Shown here piece after piece: positions 35,468-49,218 of a stretch of DNA of 64,000 nucleotides. The first letter of the stretch is position 1; every line of letters starts with the position of its first letter. The stretch is taken from NCBI RefSeq assembly GCF_021272185.1, contig NZ_JAJSEC010000001.1, positions 620,001-684,000 on the forward strand. The letters are read 5' to 3'. Both the position numbers and the translations under genes were made by a program. The notes below the pieces were generated by a model, which saw only the letters and a program-made list of their open reading frames with translations, was not told where the DNA came from and made no database searches. This DNA is from Roseivivax sp. GX 12232 (GTDB lineage Bacteria > Pseudomonadota > Alphaproteobacteria > Rhodobacterales > Rhodobacteraceae).

Positions 35468-35754
35468 TTTCCTGCTCCTCGTCACCAAATGACCCCGGGG
35501 GTTTTCCCATCTTCAGAAATGGCGCGCGGAACCCGTCCGGCAAGTGCGTCCCCGGTCAATCACGGCTTCGTCAGCGCATTTCGGAGGCGCGCAAAAATTC
35601 TTGCCAGACGCGACAAAAAAAAGAATCCTGCCCTTGCTGCGTTACGACAATCGACCTGCTCCTTCGACCAAGGCCAGTCTCTCGATTTCCACTGACTAGG
35701 CCGGCCTGCCGCAATACCGCGGGCAGGACTATACTACGACTAAGGAGCACGACG

Positions 35755-35961
35755 ATGGCCACTGGCACCGTCAAATGGTTCAACACCACCAAGGGTTACG
35801 GCTTCATCGCCCCGGAATCCGGCGGCAAGGATGTCTTTGTCCACATTTCGGCGGTCGAGCGGTCCGGCCTCACAGGCCTCGCCGACAACCAGAAAGTCAA
35901 TTACGAGCTGCAGACCGGTCGCGATGGCCGGGCTTCGGCGGTCAACCTCGAGCTGGTCTGA
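35755..35961 (+). CDS. Cold shock domain protein
   Basis: A 68-residue single cold shock domain with RNP1 KGYGFI (13-18) and RNP2 VFVHIS, binding single-stranded RNA and DNA. The start has a good Shine-Dalgarno (AAGGAG) 8 bases upstream. A -10-like TATACT at 35730-35735 would start transcription just in front; an upstream start would leave a long leader, as cspA mRNAs often have. A strong terminator follows. Whether it is cold-induced cannot be read from the sequence. Confidence 0.95.
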   Translation: MATGTVKWFNTTKGYGFIAPESGGKDVFVHISAVERSGLTGLADNQKVNYELQTGRDGRASAVNLELV

Positions 35962-35986
35962 CCGAGGGCACATCCTCATGTGACCG

Positions 35987-36016
35987 AAAAGGCGCCCCGG
36001 CGGGGGCGCCTTTTTT
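35987..36016 (+). terminator. Intrinsic terminator of the cold shock gene
   Basis: AAAAGGCGCCCC and GGGGCGCCTTTT form a 12-bp perfect stem around a GGCG loop, with six T. Because the stem foot is A/T on both sides, it can also act on leftward transcripts such as that of tesA. Confidence 0.9.
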
Positions 36017-36127
36017 CATGGTCGGGGGAAGGTGCGATTGGTCCTTGATGCCTGCGGGAGCGCGGCCTGGCAACGCCGGGTGACGCGCCGCGACCAAGTC
36101 ACCCCGGCAGCCCCCTGCCCCCGGACC

Positions 36128-36833
36128 TCACTCCGCCCGCGCGCGCTCGATCAGGTCGAGCACCACCGGCCCAAGGTCCTCGACGATCCGCGCCACGCCC
36201 TCGGCGTTGGGGTGGATGCCGTCGGGCTGCATGTAGGCCCGCGCCGCCTCGGCGGTGTCGCTCTCTTCGGTCAGCGCGGCGAAATAGGCGGGATAGAGCA
36301 GCGTGTCATAGGCTTGCGACAGCTCGGGATAGATCGCGTCGAAGGCCTGCTTGTAGTCCGGCCCGTAGTTCGAGGGCGCCTCCAGCCCGACCAGCAGCAC
36401 CGGCAGCTCGCGGGCGCTGGCCTCGGCCAGGATCCCGTCGAGATTCTCGCGGGCGACCTCGGGGGCGATGCCCCGGAGCATGTCGTTGCCGCCGAGCGCC
36501 AGGATCATCGCGTCGCTCTCGGGGCTGAGCGACCAGCCGACCCGCGACAGCCCGCCCGCGGTGGTGTCGCCCGAGACCCCGGCGTTCACGATCTCGGCAT
36601 CGGCCCCCGCCGCATCGAGCCAGCCCTGCAGCACCGGGACCAGCCCTTCGCCCTGCGCGAGCCCATAGCCCTGCGTCAGCGAGTCCCCCAGCGCCACCAC
36701 CTCGAGGGTTTCCGCCTTGGCCGCGCCGGCACCCGCCGCCAGCAAAACCACCGCCGCCAGCGCGTTGAAGGCGCCGGGACGCGCCCCATATGTGAACGAA
36801 TTGAACATTTGCACGGGCGGGAATTTGCGCGAC

Positions 36834-36835
<2 letters not shown>
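36128..36835 (-). CDS. tesA: Arylesterase/thioesterase I, SGNH hydrolase
   Basis: A 235-residue secreted SGNH/GDSL hydrolase. After an N-terminal signal (about 1-41, ending AKA), block I is ALGDSLTQGYGL with the nucleophilic Ser, block III LALGGNDMLRG, and block V DGIHPNAEG with the catalytic Asp/His. It hydrolyses fatty acyl thioesters and lysophospholipids in the periplasm. The start ATG (36835-36833) overlaps the ybbA start, as CATG read on both strands; a GAAGGTGAGG lies before it. An internal ATG at 36808 is an alternative. Confidence 0.9.
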
Positions 36836-37534
<699 letters not shown>

Positions 37535-37538
<4 letters not shown>

Positions 37539-40048
37539 GCTTTCGGACAGCGGCGACCTTCGCCCGGCGCGAGCTGCGCGGCGGTCTCAAGGGCTTTCGC
37601 GTCTTCCTGGCCTGCCTCGCGCTTGGCGTCGCCGCCATCGCGGGCGTCGGCTCGGTGCGCTCGGCGATCCAGGCCGGGCTCGAGGACCAGGGCGCGGTCC
37701 TGCTGGGCGGCGAGGCGGAGGCGCAGTTCACCTACCGCTACGCCACCGAGGAAGAGCGCGCCTGGCTCGACAGCGTCTCGACCGAGATCTCGGAAGTGGT
37801 GGACTTCCGCTCCATGGCGGTGGTCGGCGAAGGCGAAAGCGCGGAGCGCGGGCTGACCCAGATCAAGGCGATCGACGGCGCCTATCCGCTGCTCGGCCAG
37901 GTCGTGCTGGCCCCGGAGATGCCGCTTTCCGAGGCGCTTGCGGGCGACGGCGCGGTCATGGCGCCGATCCTCGCCGACCGGCTGGGGCTCTCCCCCGGCG
38001 ACGACTTCCGGCTGGGCTCCAAGACCTTCACGCTCTCGGCGATCCTCGAGACCGAGCCCGACGACGCGGGCGGCGGCTTCGACCTCGGCCCCCGGACCAT
38101 GGTGCGGACCGAGGCGCTCGAGGGCGCGGGGCTTCTGGAACCCGGCACGCTGTTCGAGACCGAATACCGGATGCTCCTGCCCGAGGGCACCGACCTCGAC
38201 GCGATCAAATCCGAGGCCGAGGACCGCTACCGCGACGCCGGCATCCGCTGGCGCGATGCGCGGAACGGCGCGCCCGGCACCGCGCGGTTCGTCGACCAGC
38301 TCGGCGGCTTCCTGGTGCTGGTGGGCCTGTCTGGCCTGGCCGTGGGCGGGGTCGGTGTCTCGGCGGCGGTGCGGGCCTACCTGGCGCGCAAGACCTCGGT
38401 CATCGCCACGCTGCGCACGCTGGGCGCCACGCGCGAGACGATCTTCCTCACCTATTTCCTGCAGGTCGGCGTGCTGGCGGTCGTGGGCATCGCCATCGGT
38501 CTGGTGCTGGGCGCGGGCGTGCCCCTGGCCTTCGCGCCGCTCATCTCGGACGCGCTGCCGGTGCCGACGCTCTTCACGCTGCACCCCGCGCCCTTGGCCG
38601 AGGCCGCGCTTTACGGCGTGCTGACCGCGCTTCTCTTCACGCTCTGGCCGCTGGCCCGCGCCGAGGAGGTCCGCGCCGCGACGCTCTTCCGCGACGCGCT
38701 CTCCTCGGCCAAGGCGCTGCCCGCGCCGATCTACCTGGCGGTGACCGCGCTTCTGCTGGTCACGCTGGTCGGCGCGGCCATGGTCTTCTCGGGCGATGCG
38801 GAGCTGACGCTCTGGACCGCGGGCGGCATCCTCGGCTCGCTCCTGATCCTGGTGGGCGCGGCCTACCTGATCCGCTTCGCGGCGCGCGCGGCCACCACCG
38901 GGGCGCGCGGGCGCCCGGCGCTCAGATGGGCCCTGGCCTCGATCGGCGGCCCGCGCGAGGAATCCGCCTCGGTCGTCCTGTCGCTGGGCCTCGGCCTCGC
39001 CGTCCTGGCCGCCATCGGCCAGATCGACGGCAACCTGCGCAGCGCCATCGACCGCGACCTGCCCGAGGTGGCGCCCTCCTATTTCTTCGTGGACATCCAG
39101 AAGGACCAGATGGAGGGCTTCCGCGAGATCGTCGACGACCCGGCGGTGAGCCGCGTTGACAGCGCGCCCATGCTGCGCGGCGTCATCACCGAGATCAACG
39201 GCGCGCCGGCGACCGAGGTGGCGGGCGATCACTGGGTGGTGCGCGGCGACCGGGGCATCACCTATGCCGCCCAGCCCGACGAGCGCACCCGCGTCGTCGC
39301 CGGGGAATGGTGGGCCGAGGACCACAGCGGCCCCGCCGAGATCAGCTTCGCCCAGGAAGAGGCGCAGGAGCTGGGCCTGTCCCTCGGCGACGTGATCACC
39401 GTCAACATCCTCGGGCGCGACATCAGCGCCGAGATCACCTCCTTCCGGGTGGTGGATTTCTCCACCGCGGGCATCGGCTTTGTGATGACCATGAACCCCG
39501 CCGCGGTCGAGGCGGCGCCGCATACCTTCATCTCCACCGTCTATGCCGACCCCGAGGAGGAGGCCCGCATCCTGCGCTCCGTCTCGGAGGCTTATCCCAA
39601 CATCACCGCGATCGGCGTGCGGGACGCCATCGACCGGGTCTCGATCCTGCTCGACGGCATCGCCGAGGCGGTGCGCTGGGGCGCGGCGGCGACGCTGGTC
39701 ACCGGCTTCCTGGTCTTGATCGGCGCGGCGGCGGCGGGCGAACAGGCGCGCACCTACGAGGCGGCGGTGCTGAAGACGCTGGGCGCGGGCCGCCCGCGCA
39801 TCCTGAAAAGCTTCGCGCTGCGCTCGGCGCTCCTGGGCGCGGGCGCGGGGCTCGTGGCCATCGTCGCGGGCATCCTCGGCGGCTGGGCGGTCTCGGTCTT
39901 CCTGATGGAGACCAGCTACGCGGTGATCTGGCCCTCGGCGCTCGGCATCGTGGCGGGCGGGCTGGTGGCCACGCTGCTGGCCGGGCTCGCCTTCGTCTGG
40001 CGGCCCCTTGCCGCCCGGCCGGCCCAGGTGCTGCGCGCCCGGGAATGA
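37535..40048 (+). CDS. ybbP: FtsX-like ABC permease (YbbP type)
   Basis: An 837-residue inner-membrane permease of the MacB/FtsX superfamily. One TM segment near the N-terminus is followed by a large periplasmic domain, then a group of TM helices (about 255-440), a second periplasmic part, and TM helices at the C-terminus (about 710-830), the duplicated arrangement of YbbP. Mechanotransmission ABC systems of this type pull substrates out of the membrane rather than across it. Length is near the roughly 800 of the E. coli protein. Its start overlaps the ATPase stop. Confidence 0.92.
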
Positions 40049-40118
40049 GACTTGGCACGGGGGCGGGGCTGGTCTACCCCTCGCCCCCGCGCACCAAGAC
40101 AACAGGAGCCCCCGGCCC

Positions 40119-40979
40119 ATGTCCGACAGCCTTCCCGCCCCGATCACCACGCTGACCCGCGCGCAGAAGCGCCAGGTGCTGAACCTCGTCCGGCGCACCG
40201 CCCGGGCCGAGATCCTGCCGCGCTTCCGCCGGCTCGCGCCTTCCGAGATCGCCACCAAGTCCGGCCCGCAGGACCTTGTGACCGAAGCCGACCGTGCCGC
40301 CGAGGCGATGCTGACCCGCGGCCTGCAGCAGATGTTCCCGCATGCGCTGATCGTCGGCGAAGAGGCCGCCTCGGAGCATCCCGAGATCGAGACGGGCATC
40401 GCCGAGGCCGAGATGGCCTTTCTCGTCGACCCGGTGGACGGGACCTGGAACTACGCCAACGGGCTCTCGACCTTCGGGGTGATCGTCTCGGTGGCGCGCT
40501 ACGGCGTGCCGGTCTTCGGGATGCATTACGACCCGGTGATGGACGATTGCATCTGGGCCGACAGCGAAAGCGCCGCGGAATTCGTGAAGAGCCGCCGGGG
40601 CGCGCTGCCGGTCCGCGCCGGTGGCGGCGGCGAGATCAAGGATCTGGCGGGCTTCGTCGGGCTGAGCCTCCTGCCCGAGGAGAAGCGCGCCTCCATGGCC
40701 GCGACCTTCCCGACGCTCCTGCGCGCGATGCAGCTGCGCTGCGGCTGCCATGAATACCGGGTCTTTGCGCAGGGCGGGGTGGATTTCGTCTTCTCCGCCG
40801 GGCTGACGCCCTGGGACCACACCGCGGGCGCGCTGATCGCGAAACAGGCGGGCGGCCATGTGGCGATGCTCGACGGGTCGGACTACCGCGCCGGCCGGCG
40901 CGAGGGCTACCTGCTCGCCGCCGCCGACAAGCCCACCTGGGAGCGGCTGCGCGACCTCTGGTCGTTCCTGCTGGACTGA
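40119..40979 (+). CDS. Inositol monophosphatase-family phosphatase
   Basis: A 286-residue Mg-dependent phosphatase with the family motifs GEEAASEH (near 81), DPVDGTWNYANG (near 109) and WDHTAGALIAKQAGG (near 233). Activity on inositol-1-P, histidinol-P or 3'-phosphoadenosine phosphate cannot be told apart here. The ATG at 40119 has AGGAG ten bases upstream. It lies 70 bp beyond ybbP and may be in the same transcript. Confidence 0.88.
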   Translation: MSDSLPAPITTLTRAQKRQVLNLVRRTARAEILPRFRRLAPSEIATKSGPQDLVTEADRAAEAMLTRGLQQMFPHALIVGEEAASEHPEIETGIAEAEMAFLVDPVDGTWNYANGLSTFGVIVSVARYGVPVFGMHYDPVMDDCIWADSESAAEFVKSRRGALPVRAGGGGEIKDLAGFVGLSLLPEEKRASMAATFPTLLRAMQLRCGCHEYRVFAQGGVDFVFSAGLTPWDHTAGALIAKQAGGHVAMLDGSDYRAGRREGYLLAAADKPTWERLRDLWSFLLD

Positions 40980-41324
40980 GGGGCCTCGGGGCCGGGCGGG
41001 CCTGCTGTGGGAGCTCTCAGGCGGCTGTGAGGGCCGAGGGGCCGGTCCCGCCCCGTCGAGGGCCTGCTGTAGGACCTCTCGGGCCGTTGTGAGGCCCGAG
41101 GAGGCCCTGCCCGGCCCCTACATGGCCCCGACAGGCCCCGGTCCTCTCGCGGCACCACCATCGCCCCCTGCCCTACAGCACACCGGCTCCTGCCCTACAG
41201 CACACCGGCCCCTGCCCTGCGTCGCGGCCGCCCCCTGCCCGATCCCCCTCGCCCCAACGCAAACGCGCCCCGGACCAGATGGCCGGGGCGCGTTTCGCTT
41301 GTCCTCATAGAAAGCCCGAAAGCC
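40980..41324. repeat. Gap with short direct repeats
   Basis: This convergent gap holds two imperfect copies of a 62-bp unit (GGCCTGCTGT... starting near 40999 and 41061) and a 22-bp tandem unit CCTGCCCTACAGCACACCGG (two copies, 41167-41210, plus a partial one). It ends in a bidirectional terminator. No gene is present. Confidence 0.65.
41261..41295. terminator. Bidirectional intrinsic terminator
   Basis: AAACGCGCCCCGG (41261-41273) and CCGGGGCGCGTTT (41283-41295) form a perfect 13-bp stem with a nine-base loop. It serves the rightward phosphatase and the leftward gcvP. Confidence 0.85.
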
Positions 41325-44174
<2,850 letters not shown>

Positions 44175-44269
44175 CTCCGCCTTCCCTCGAAATCGGGGGC
44201 CGGCGCCACGCCCTTGCTGGCGCGCCGCGGCCCGGTTGGTCCCTGTCCGCCCGCCGGCCCGGTGCCGGT

Positions 44270-44635
44270 TCAGGCGATGAATTTCTTGTAGGCCGCGTCG
44301 TCCATATACTCGTCGAGCGCCGAGGCGTCCTCGATCTGCATCTTGAAGAACCAGGCCTCGCCCTCGGGGTCGTCGTTGACCTTGGAGGGGTCGTCGACGA
44401 TGGCGTCGTTGACCTCGATGATCTCGCCGTCGAGCGGGGCGAGGATGTCGGAGGCGGCCTTCACGCTCTCGATCACCACGACCTCGTCATCCTTGGAGAC
44501 GGTCTTGGGCGCATCGGGCAATTCGACGAAGACCACATCGCCAAGCTGTTCGGCGGCATGTTGGGTGATGCCCACGGTCACGACGTTCTCGTCGTCGATC
44601 TCGAGCCATTCGTGTTCTTCGGTGTATTTGGTCAC
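44270..44635 (-). CDS. gcvH: Glycine cleavage system H protein
   Basis: A 121-residue lipoyl carrier with the usual hammerhead fold; the lipoylated lysine is in [19 protein letters not shown] (near residue 60). It shuttles the aminomethyl group between GcvP, GcvT and dihydrolipoyl dehydrogenase. Second gene of the gcv operon; the start lies 23 bp after the gcvT stop. Confidence 0.97.
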   Translation of the reverse strand: MTKYTEEHEWLEIDDENVVTVGITQHAAEQLGDVVFVELPDAPKTVSKDDEVVVIESVKAASDILAPLDGEIIEVNDAIVDDPSKVNDDPEGEAWFFKMQIEDASALDEYMDDAAYKKFIA

Positions 44636-44658
44636 GCGGGGTTCCTCGTTCTTTCTGG

Positions 44659-45915
44659 TCAGCGTTTGAAATTGGCCGCGACGAAGGGCAGCTTCGCCAC
44701 GGCGACCGGCAGGCGGCGGCCGCGCAGCTCGCCATATAGGACGGTGCCCGGCGCGGTCAGGGCGGCGGGCACATAGCCCATGGCCACCGGGCCGCCGACG
44801 CTGGGCCCGAAGCCGCCCGAGGTGATCACGCCGACCGGCTCGGCGCCGTCCTCGGCGGCAAAGAGCGCCACGCCCTCGCGCATCGGCGCGCGGCCCTCGG
44901 GGGTCAGCCCGACCCGCACGCGCGAGGCGGATTCGGCCAGTTCGGCGTGGATGCGCCCGGCCCCGGGGAAGCCGCCGGCGCGGGCGCCATCGGCGCGGCG
45001 GACCTTCTGGATCGCCCAGGAAAGCGCCGCCTCCACGGGCGTCGTGGTCTCGTCGATGTCGTGGCCGTAAAGGCAGAGCCCGGCCTCGAGCCGCAGGCTG
45101 TCGCGGGCGCCGAGCCCGATCGGCGCCACGTCGTCATGCGCGAGGAGCTTGCGCGCGAAGTCCTCGGCGGCATCGGCGGGCACGGAGATCTCGTAGCCGT
45201 CCTCGCCGGTGTAGCCCGAGCGCGAGACCCAGAGCTCCACGCCGTCGACGACCACGTCGCGCACATCCATGAAGCGCATCTCGGCGACCTCGGGGGCCAG
45301 CGCGGACAGCACCGCCTCGGCCTTGGGGCCCTGCAGCGCCAGGAGCGCCCGGGTGGTCACATGTTTGACCACCACATCGGGCTCGAGCCCCGCGCGCAGC
45401 CGCGCGATGTCGGGCGCCTTGCGGGCGGCATTGACCACGAGGAAGAGGTGATCGCCCTTGTTGGCGACCATCAGGTCATCCTCGAGCCCGCCCGCGTCAT
45501 TGGTGAAAAGCGCATAGCGCTGGCGGCCTTCCTTCAGGCCGATGATATCCTGCGGCACCAGCGTCTCGAGCTTCTCGGCGGCGGCGGCCTTGCGCGGCAC
45601 CAGGAGCACCTGGCCCATGTGGCTGACGTCGAAGAGCCCGGCCTTCTCGCGGGTGTGCAGATGTTCCTTCAGGACGCCCATGGGGTATTGCACGGGCATG
45701 GAATAGCCCGCGAATTCCACCATCTTGCCGCCGAGCTCCTCGTGCAGGGCATGCAGCGGGGTCTTCAGAAGGCCCTCTTCGGTGCGGGCCTCGCCGGCCT
45801 CGGGCGCGGCGCCGTCGCAGCCCGGCGCATGGCCGCCGTCGGGCCCATGCGGCATCCCGCAGCCGCAGTCATGGCTCTGCCAGTCGGCGTATTTGTCGGC
45901 TGTCCGCTCGGTCAC
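44659..45915 (-). CDS. gcvT: Glycine cleavage T protein with a Cys/His N-terminal extension
   Basis: A 418-residue aminomethyltransferase moving the methylene unit from H protein to tetrahydrofolate. The family core begins about residue 50 ([18 protein letters not shown]) and includes FDVSHMGQV and the folate-site segment [13 protein letters not shown]. Unusually, about 48 residues precede the core and contain H15, C17, C19, H23, H29 and C33 in a glycine-rich context. The GTG start (45915) has a strong GGAGGGG five bases before it, so the extension appears to be made. GcvT proteins I know start near residue 50 of this one. Confidence 0.93.
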   Translation of the reverse strand: MTERTADKYADWQSHDCGCGMPHGPDGGHAPGCDGAAPEAGEARTEEGLLKTPLHALHEELGGKMVEFAGYSMPVQYPMGVLKEHLHTREKAGLFDVSHMGQVLLVPRKAAAAEKLETLVPQDIIGLKEGRQRYALFTNDAGGLEDDLMVANKGDHLFLVVNAARKAPDIARLRAGLEPDVVVKHVTTRALLALQGPKAEAVLSALAPEVAEMRFMDVRDVVVDGVELWVSRSGYTGEDGYEISVPADAAEDFARKLLAHDDVAPIGLGARDSLRLEAGLCLYGHDIDETTTPVEAALSWAIQKVRRADGARAGGFPGAGRIHAELAESASRVRVGLTPEGRAPMREGVALFAAEDGAEPVGVITSGGFGPSVGGPVAMGYVPAALTAPGTVLYGELRGRRLPVAVAKLPFVAANFKR

Positions 45916-45989
45916 GGCGTCCCCTCCGTCGTCTCGGCCGGCAGCGCGCCGCCGGCACAGGTGGCGGCGGACATATGCCCGCCGGGAAC

Positions 45990-46152
45990 GCCCCCTCTGT
46001 CCCGGTGCCTGAGATCGCTATCCCTTCGGCGGACCCGCCGCGCCTCGGCGCGCGGGCCTCTCTCCAGAGTGTTGACCAGCAACGGTCCTGAAGCCTGAGA
46101 GTTTCCGGGGCGGTTGCTCCTTCGGCACCGGCCTTGGCCGGTTCTCCCGCTG
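45990..46152 (-). promoter_or_regulatory. Tandem glycine riboswitch before gcvTHP
   Basis: Read leftward, two glycine aptamers follow each other. The first (about 46150-46068) has GCGGGAGA, GCCGAAGGAGCAA, ACTCTCAGGC and ends near CTCTGGAGAG. The second (about 46068-45991) has the CTCTG/CAGAG closing stem, GCCGAAGGGAT, ATCTCAGGCA and GACAGAGG. Such tandem riboswitches usually turn gcv operons on when glycine is high. The first aptamer starts only about 16 bp after the stop of the upstream regulator gene. Confidence 0.93.
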
Positions 46153-46165
46153 CTGCGGCCAGACG

Positions 46166-46633
46166 TTAATCGAGCACCTTCGCGGAGGCAAGCGGCTGCT
46201 CGACCAGCGCGAAGAGCTTGTCGAGCGCCGCGTTGTCATCGACCAGATAGGAGAGCGAGAACTCCTCGAGCGCGTCGAAGAAGGCCTCTCCGGCGCTGTG
46301 CAAGACGCCCTGCAGCCGGCAGGCGCCGACCAGCGGGCAGGTGTTGCCCTTGGCCAGGAAGCACTCGGCCAGCGCCGATTTCGCCTCGAAGGCCCGGAAC
46401 AGCGCGCCGAGGCGGATCTCGCCCGGCTCGCGGCCCAGTTTCAGCCCGCCGTGTCGCCCACGTCGGGTCTCGATATAGCCCAGCTGCGCGAGCTGGTTCA
46501 CGATCTGGCCCAGATGATGTTCGGATGCGTTGCAGGCTCCCGCGATTTCCGACTTGGTCACAAGCCGGTCGCGATGCACCGCGCAATACATCAAGACACG
46601 AACCGCGATATTGGTTCGTTTGGTGACGCGCAT
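46166..46633 (-). CDS. Rrf2-family regulator, NsrR-like
   Basis: A 155-residue regulator: winged helix-turn-helix (about 1-80; MRVTKRTNIAVRVLMYCA, SEIAGACNASEHHLGQIVN) and three cysteines arranged ECFLAKGNTCPLVGACRL, the pattern of [Fe-S]-binding NsrR nitric-oxide sensors. IscR-like roles are less likely given the cysteine spacing (7 and 5 residues between). The ATG at 46633 has GGGAGGCGG upstream. It diverges from a GGCT gene. Its stop lies about 16 bp before the glycine riboswitch, leaving no room for a gcv promoter between them. Confidence 0.88.
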   Translation of the reverse strand: MRVTKRTNIAVRVLMYCAVHRDRLVTKSEIAGACNASEHHLGQIVNQLAQLGYIETRRGRHGGLKLGREPGEIRLGALFRAFEAKSALAECFLAKGNTCPLVGACRLQGVLHSAGEAFFDALEEFSLSYLVDDNAALDKLFALVEQPLASAKVLD

Positions 46634-46725
46634 CGGTCCGCCTCCCGAATGCCGCTTGGATTTTGGGCGTGCAGTGAGGGCTACACGCGGTTGATTCTCG
46701 GCACCATGCAGCCTTAAAGGGTCAC

Positions 46726-47292
46726 ATGACCACACCTTTTTTCTTCGGCTACGGGTCCCTGGTGAACCAGCGCACCCATGAAAACCGCCCCGCGCATGTG
46801 GCCCGGGCGGCCGGCTGGCGCCGTGCCTGGGTGGCCGTCGAGGCCCATCCGCTGGCGGTTCTGACCGCGGTTCCGGCCGCCGGCGACGAGATCGAGGGCC
46901 TGATCGCCGCGGTCCCCGGCGGGGACTGGGAAAAGCTCGATCAGCGCGAGGCGGAATACGACCGACTGGATGCGACATCGGTCGTCGTGCACGAGGTGGA
47001 GAACCTGGCCTCGATCGCGATCTACTCGGTGCCCGCGGCGACCCGGACCCCGGCGCATGCGGGTCGGCCGATCCTACTGAGCTACCTCGACGTGGTGCTG
47101 CAGGGCTATCTCGACATGTTCGGCGAGGCCGGCGCGCAGCGGTTCTTCGAGACCACCGACGGCTGGGACGGCACGCCGATCCTCGACGACCGCGCGACGC
47201 CGCGCTACCCGCGCGCCCAGCGGCTGACGGCAGGCGAGACCGCCTGGGTCGACGCGGCGCTCGCCGAGCGGGGGTTGAAGGTGACCGGGTAG
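46726..47292 (+). CDS. Gamma-glutamylcyclotransferase-like protein
   Basis: A 188-residue protein with the GGCT-like (AIG2) barrel: the glycine loop FFFGYGSLVNQ at residues 5-15 and a likely catalytic Glu further on. Members act on gamma-glutamyl compounds such as glutathione, but many bacterial ones are uncharacterised. The ATG lies 92 bp from the divergent NsrR-like gene, so that regulator could control it. Confidence 0.82.
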   Translation: MTTPFFFGYGSLVNQRTHENRPAHVARAAGWRRAWVAVEAHPLAVLTAVPAAGDEIEGLIAAVPGGDWEKLDQREAEYDRLDATSVVVHEVENLASIAIYSVPAATRTPAHAGRPILLSYLDVVLQGYLDMFGEAGAQRFFETTDGWDGTPILDDRATPRYPRAQRLTAGETAWVDAALAERGLKVTG

Positions 47293-47747
47293 GGGTGAAG
47301 CGGGGTGTGCGCGGGGTGTGGGGCGAAGCGCCCGGCCCGAGTGTGGGGCGAAGCGCCCGGCCCCGGCAATCGCGACACCACCTCCCCTCCCGCTCCCCCT
47401 TCCAACACGCCCCACCAGAGGGCGCGCGCCGGACCGGGGGCCGGCGCTGCTGACCTCCGAGCTATGCGCTTTATCCCCGCAAGGTCATTGCTAGAGGCGA
47501 TTTAAGCACACCACCCCAAGGAGCGCCGGCCCATCGGGCCGGTCCGGCGCGCGCCCGGCATCTTCGATGCTTTTCGGGCGCAAGGGGGCGCTTCGGGGGC
47601 AGAGATAGTTAGGGGGTGTTGGCGTTGGAGGGGCGCGGGGGCTGCCTTGGGGCGCTTTTACCGCCCACAGGCTCCATGATCAGGCGTCAGCGCCGCGCTA
47701 CCCCCGACCAACCGGCCCGGAGACAACCCAAAACGCCCTCAGCCCCC
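47293..47747. other. Convergent gap holding repeat element copy A
   Basis: 455 bp without a gene. Copy A of the dispersed element fills 47412-47585. GC-rich flanks include two partial copies of a TGTGGGGCGAAGCGCCCGGCCC unit near 47318 and 47342. Confidence 0.6.
47412..47585 (+). repeat. Dispersed repeat element, copy A
   Basis: Left arm 47420-47448 (29 nt), spacer 47449-47521 (73 nt), right arm 47522-47556 (35 nt), tail hairpin to 47585. The right arm is the reverse complement of the left arm apart from a 6-nt bulge. The tail stem is GCATC/GATGC. A short CCACCAGAGGGC lead-in is shared with copies D and F. Confidence 0.9.
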
Positions 47748-49076
47748 TCACCCCTTCTTCGCCCGCACCACCTGCATCAGCGGCATCACGTCGGCCATCT
47801 CGGGCCCGCGGTCCATGCCGGTCACGGCGCGGCGGAGCGGCATGAAGAGACCCTTGCCCTTGCGGCCGGTCTGCTCCTTCACCGCCTGGGTCCAGGTCGC
47901 CCAGGTCTCCGCGTCATAGGGCGGCTCGGGCAGGAGCGTCATGGCCTCGGCCACGAAATCCGCGTCCTCCGGGTCGATCTTCGGATCGCCGCCTTCCGAG
48001 AACATCCGCCACCAGCCGGCGAGATCACCGCGCGTGGTGATATTCTCCCGCGCCACCTGCCAGAACAGCGGCGCCTTGTCCTCGGGCACGCCGAGGGCCG
48101 CGATCTCCTCGGCCACGTCCTCGTAGGAGAGCCGGTGCAACTTGCGCGCGCTCAGCGGATAAAGGTCGTTCACGTCGAACTTCGTCGGCGCCGAGCCGAA
48201 CTGCGAGAGTTCGAACCCCTCGGCCACCTCCTCGAGCGAGAGCCGCAGCTCCACCGGCTGCGAGGAGCCGAGCCGCGCCATCAGCGACCAGAGCGCCTCG
48301 GGCTCGACGCCCGCCTCGCGCAGGTCCTTGAGCGCCAGCGTGCCGAGCCGCTTCGAGAGGCTCTCGCCCGCGGGGCCGGTCAAGAGCGAGTGATGCGCGA
48401 AGGCCGGGTGATCGGCGCCGAGCGCGGCCATGATCTGGATCTGCGTCGCGGTATTGGTCACATGGTCCGAGCCGCGCACCACATGGGTCACGCCGAACTC
48501 CACGTCGTCGACCACCGAGGCCAGCGTGTAGAGGAACTGCCCGTCGGCGCGGATCAGCACCGGGTCCGAGACCGAGGCCGCGTCGATGGAGATCGCGCCG
48601 AGGATGCCGTCTTCCCATTCGATGCGCTGGTGCTCGAGCTTGAAGCGCCAGTGCCCGTCGCCGCGCTCCTGGCGCAGCGCCGCCTTCTCGTCCTCCGAGA
48701 GCGCCAGCGCCGCCCGGTCGTAGACCGGCGGGCGGCCCATGTTGAGCTGCTTCTTGCGCTTCAGGTCGAGCTCGGTGGGGGTCTCGAAGGCCTCGTAGAA
48801 CCGGCCCTTCTCGCGCAACTCGTCGGCCGCGGCATGGTAGCGCTCGAGCCGTTCGGACTGGCGCTCCACCCGGTCCCAGCCGAGGCCCAGCCACTCAAGG
48901 TCGCGCTTGATGCCGTCGACGTATTCTTCCTTCGACCGCTCGGGGTCGGTGTCGTCGATGCGCAGGATGAAGGTGCCGCCGGCCTTCTTCGCGATCAGGT
49001 AATTCATCAGCGCAGTGCGCAGGTTGCCCACGTGGATATGGCCGGTGGGCGAAGGGGCGAAGCGGGTGACGGTCAT
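47748..49076 (-). CDS. gltX: Glutamate-tRNA ligase
   Basis: A 442-residue class I synthetase with HIGH as PTGHIHVGN (10-18) and KMSKS as SLSKRLG (near 240). The length is that of the shorter alphaproteobacterial GltX; such genomes often carry two paralogues, one of which may charge tRNA-Gln, so discriminating or not cannot be told here. The ATG at 49076 is the usual N-terminus MTVTRFAPSPTG; the extension upstream lacks sense. The gene diverges from the thpR-like gene by 142 bp. Confidence 0.95.
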   Translation of the reverse strand: MTVTRFAPSPTGHIHVGNLRTALMNYLIAKKAGGTFILRIDDTDPERSKEEYVDGIKRDLEWLGLGWDRVERQSERLERYHAAADELREKGRFYEAFETPTELDLKRKKQLNMGRPPVYDRAALALSEDEKAALRQERGDGHWRFKLEHQRIEWEDGILGAISIDAASVSDPVLIRADGQFLYTLASVVDDVEFGVTHVVRGSDHVTNTATQIQIMAALGADHPAFAHHSLLTGPAGESLSKRLGTLALKDLREAGVEPEALWSLMARLGSSQPVELRLSLEEVAEGFELSQFGSAPTKFDVNDLYPLSARKLHRLSYEDVAEEIAALGVPEDKAPLFWQVARENITTRGDLAGWWRMFSEGGDPKIDPEDADFVAEAMTLLPEPPYDAETWATWTQAVKEQTGRKGKGLFMPLRRAVTGMDRGPEMADVMPLMQVVRAKKG

Positions 49077-49218
49077 GGTCCTGTCCCGGGCTTTGGGGTG
49101 ACTACGAAGGCTGCGTCTTTCACAAAGGCCGGGTCTTGTCCATATCGCGGCCCTTGCGTGGGGCCCGGCCATGGGTCAAGCCTCGGGCCTGATGCTGCCC
49201 GGTTTTGCGAGGTTTCCC

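Noticed and set aside
40008-40118. Upstream extension of the phosphatase frame
   Set aside because: It overlaps the end of ybbP, and the ATG at 40119 has an AGGAG upstream and the normal family N-terminus.
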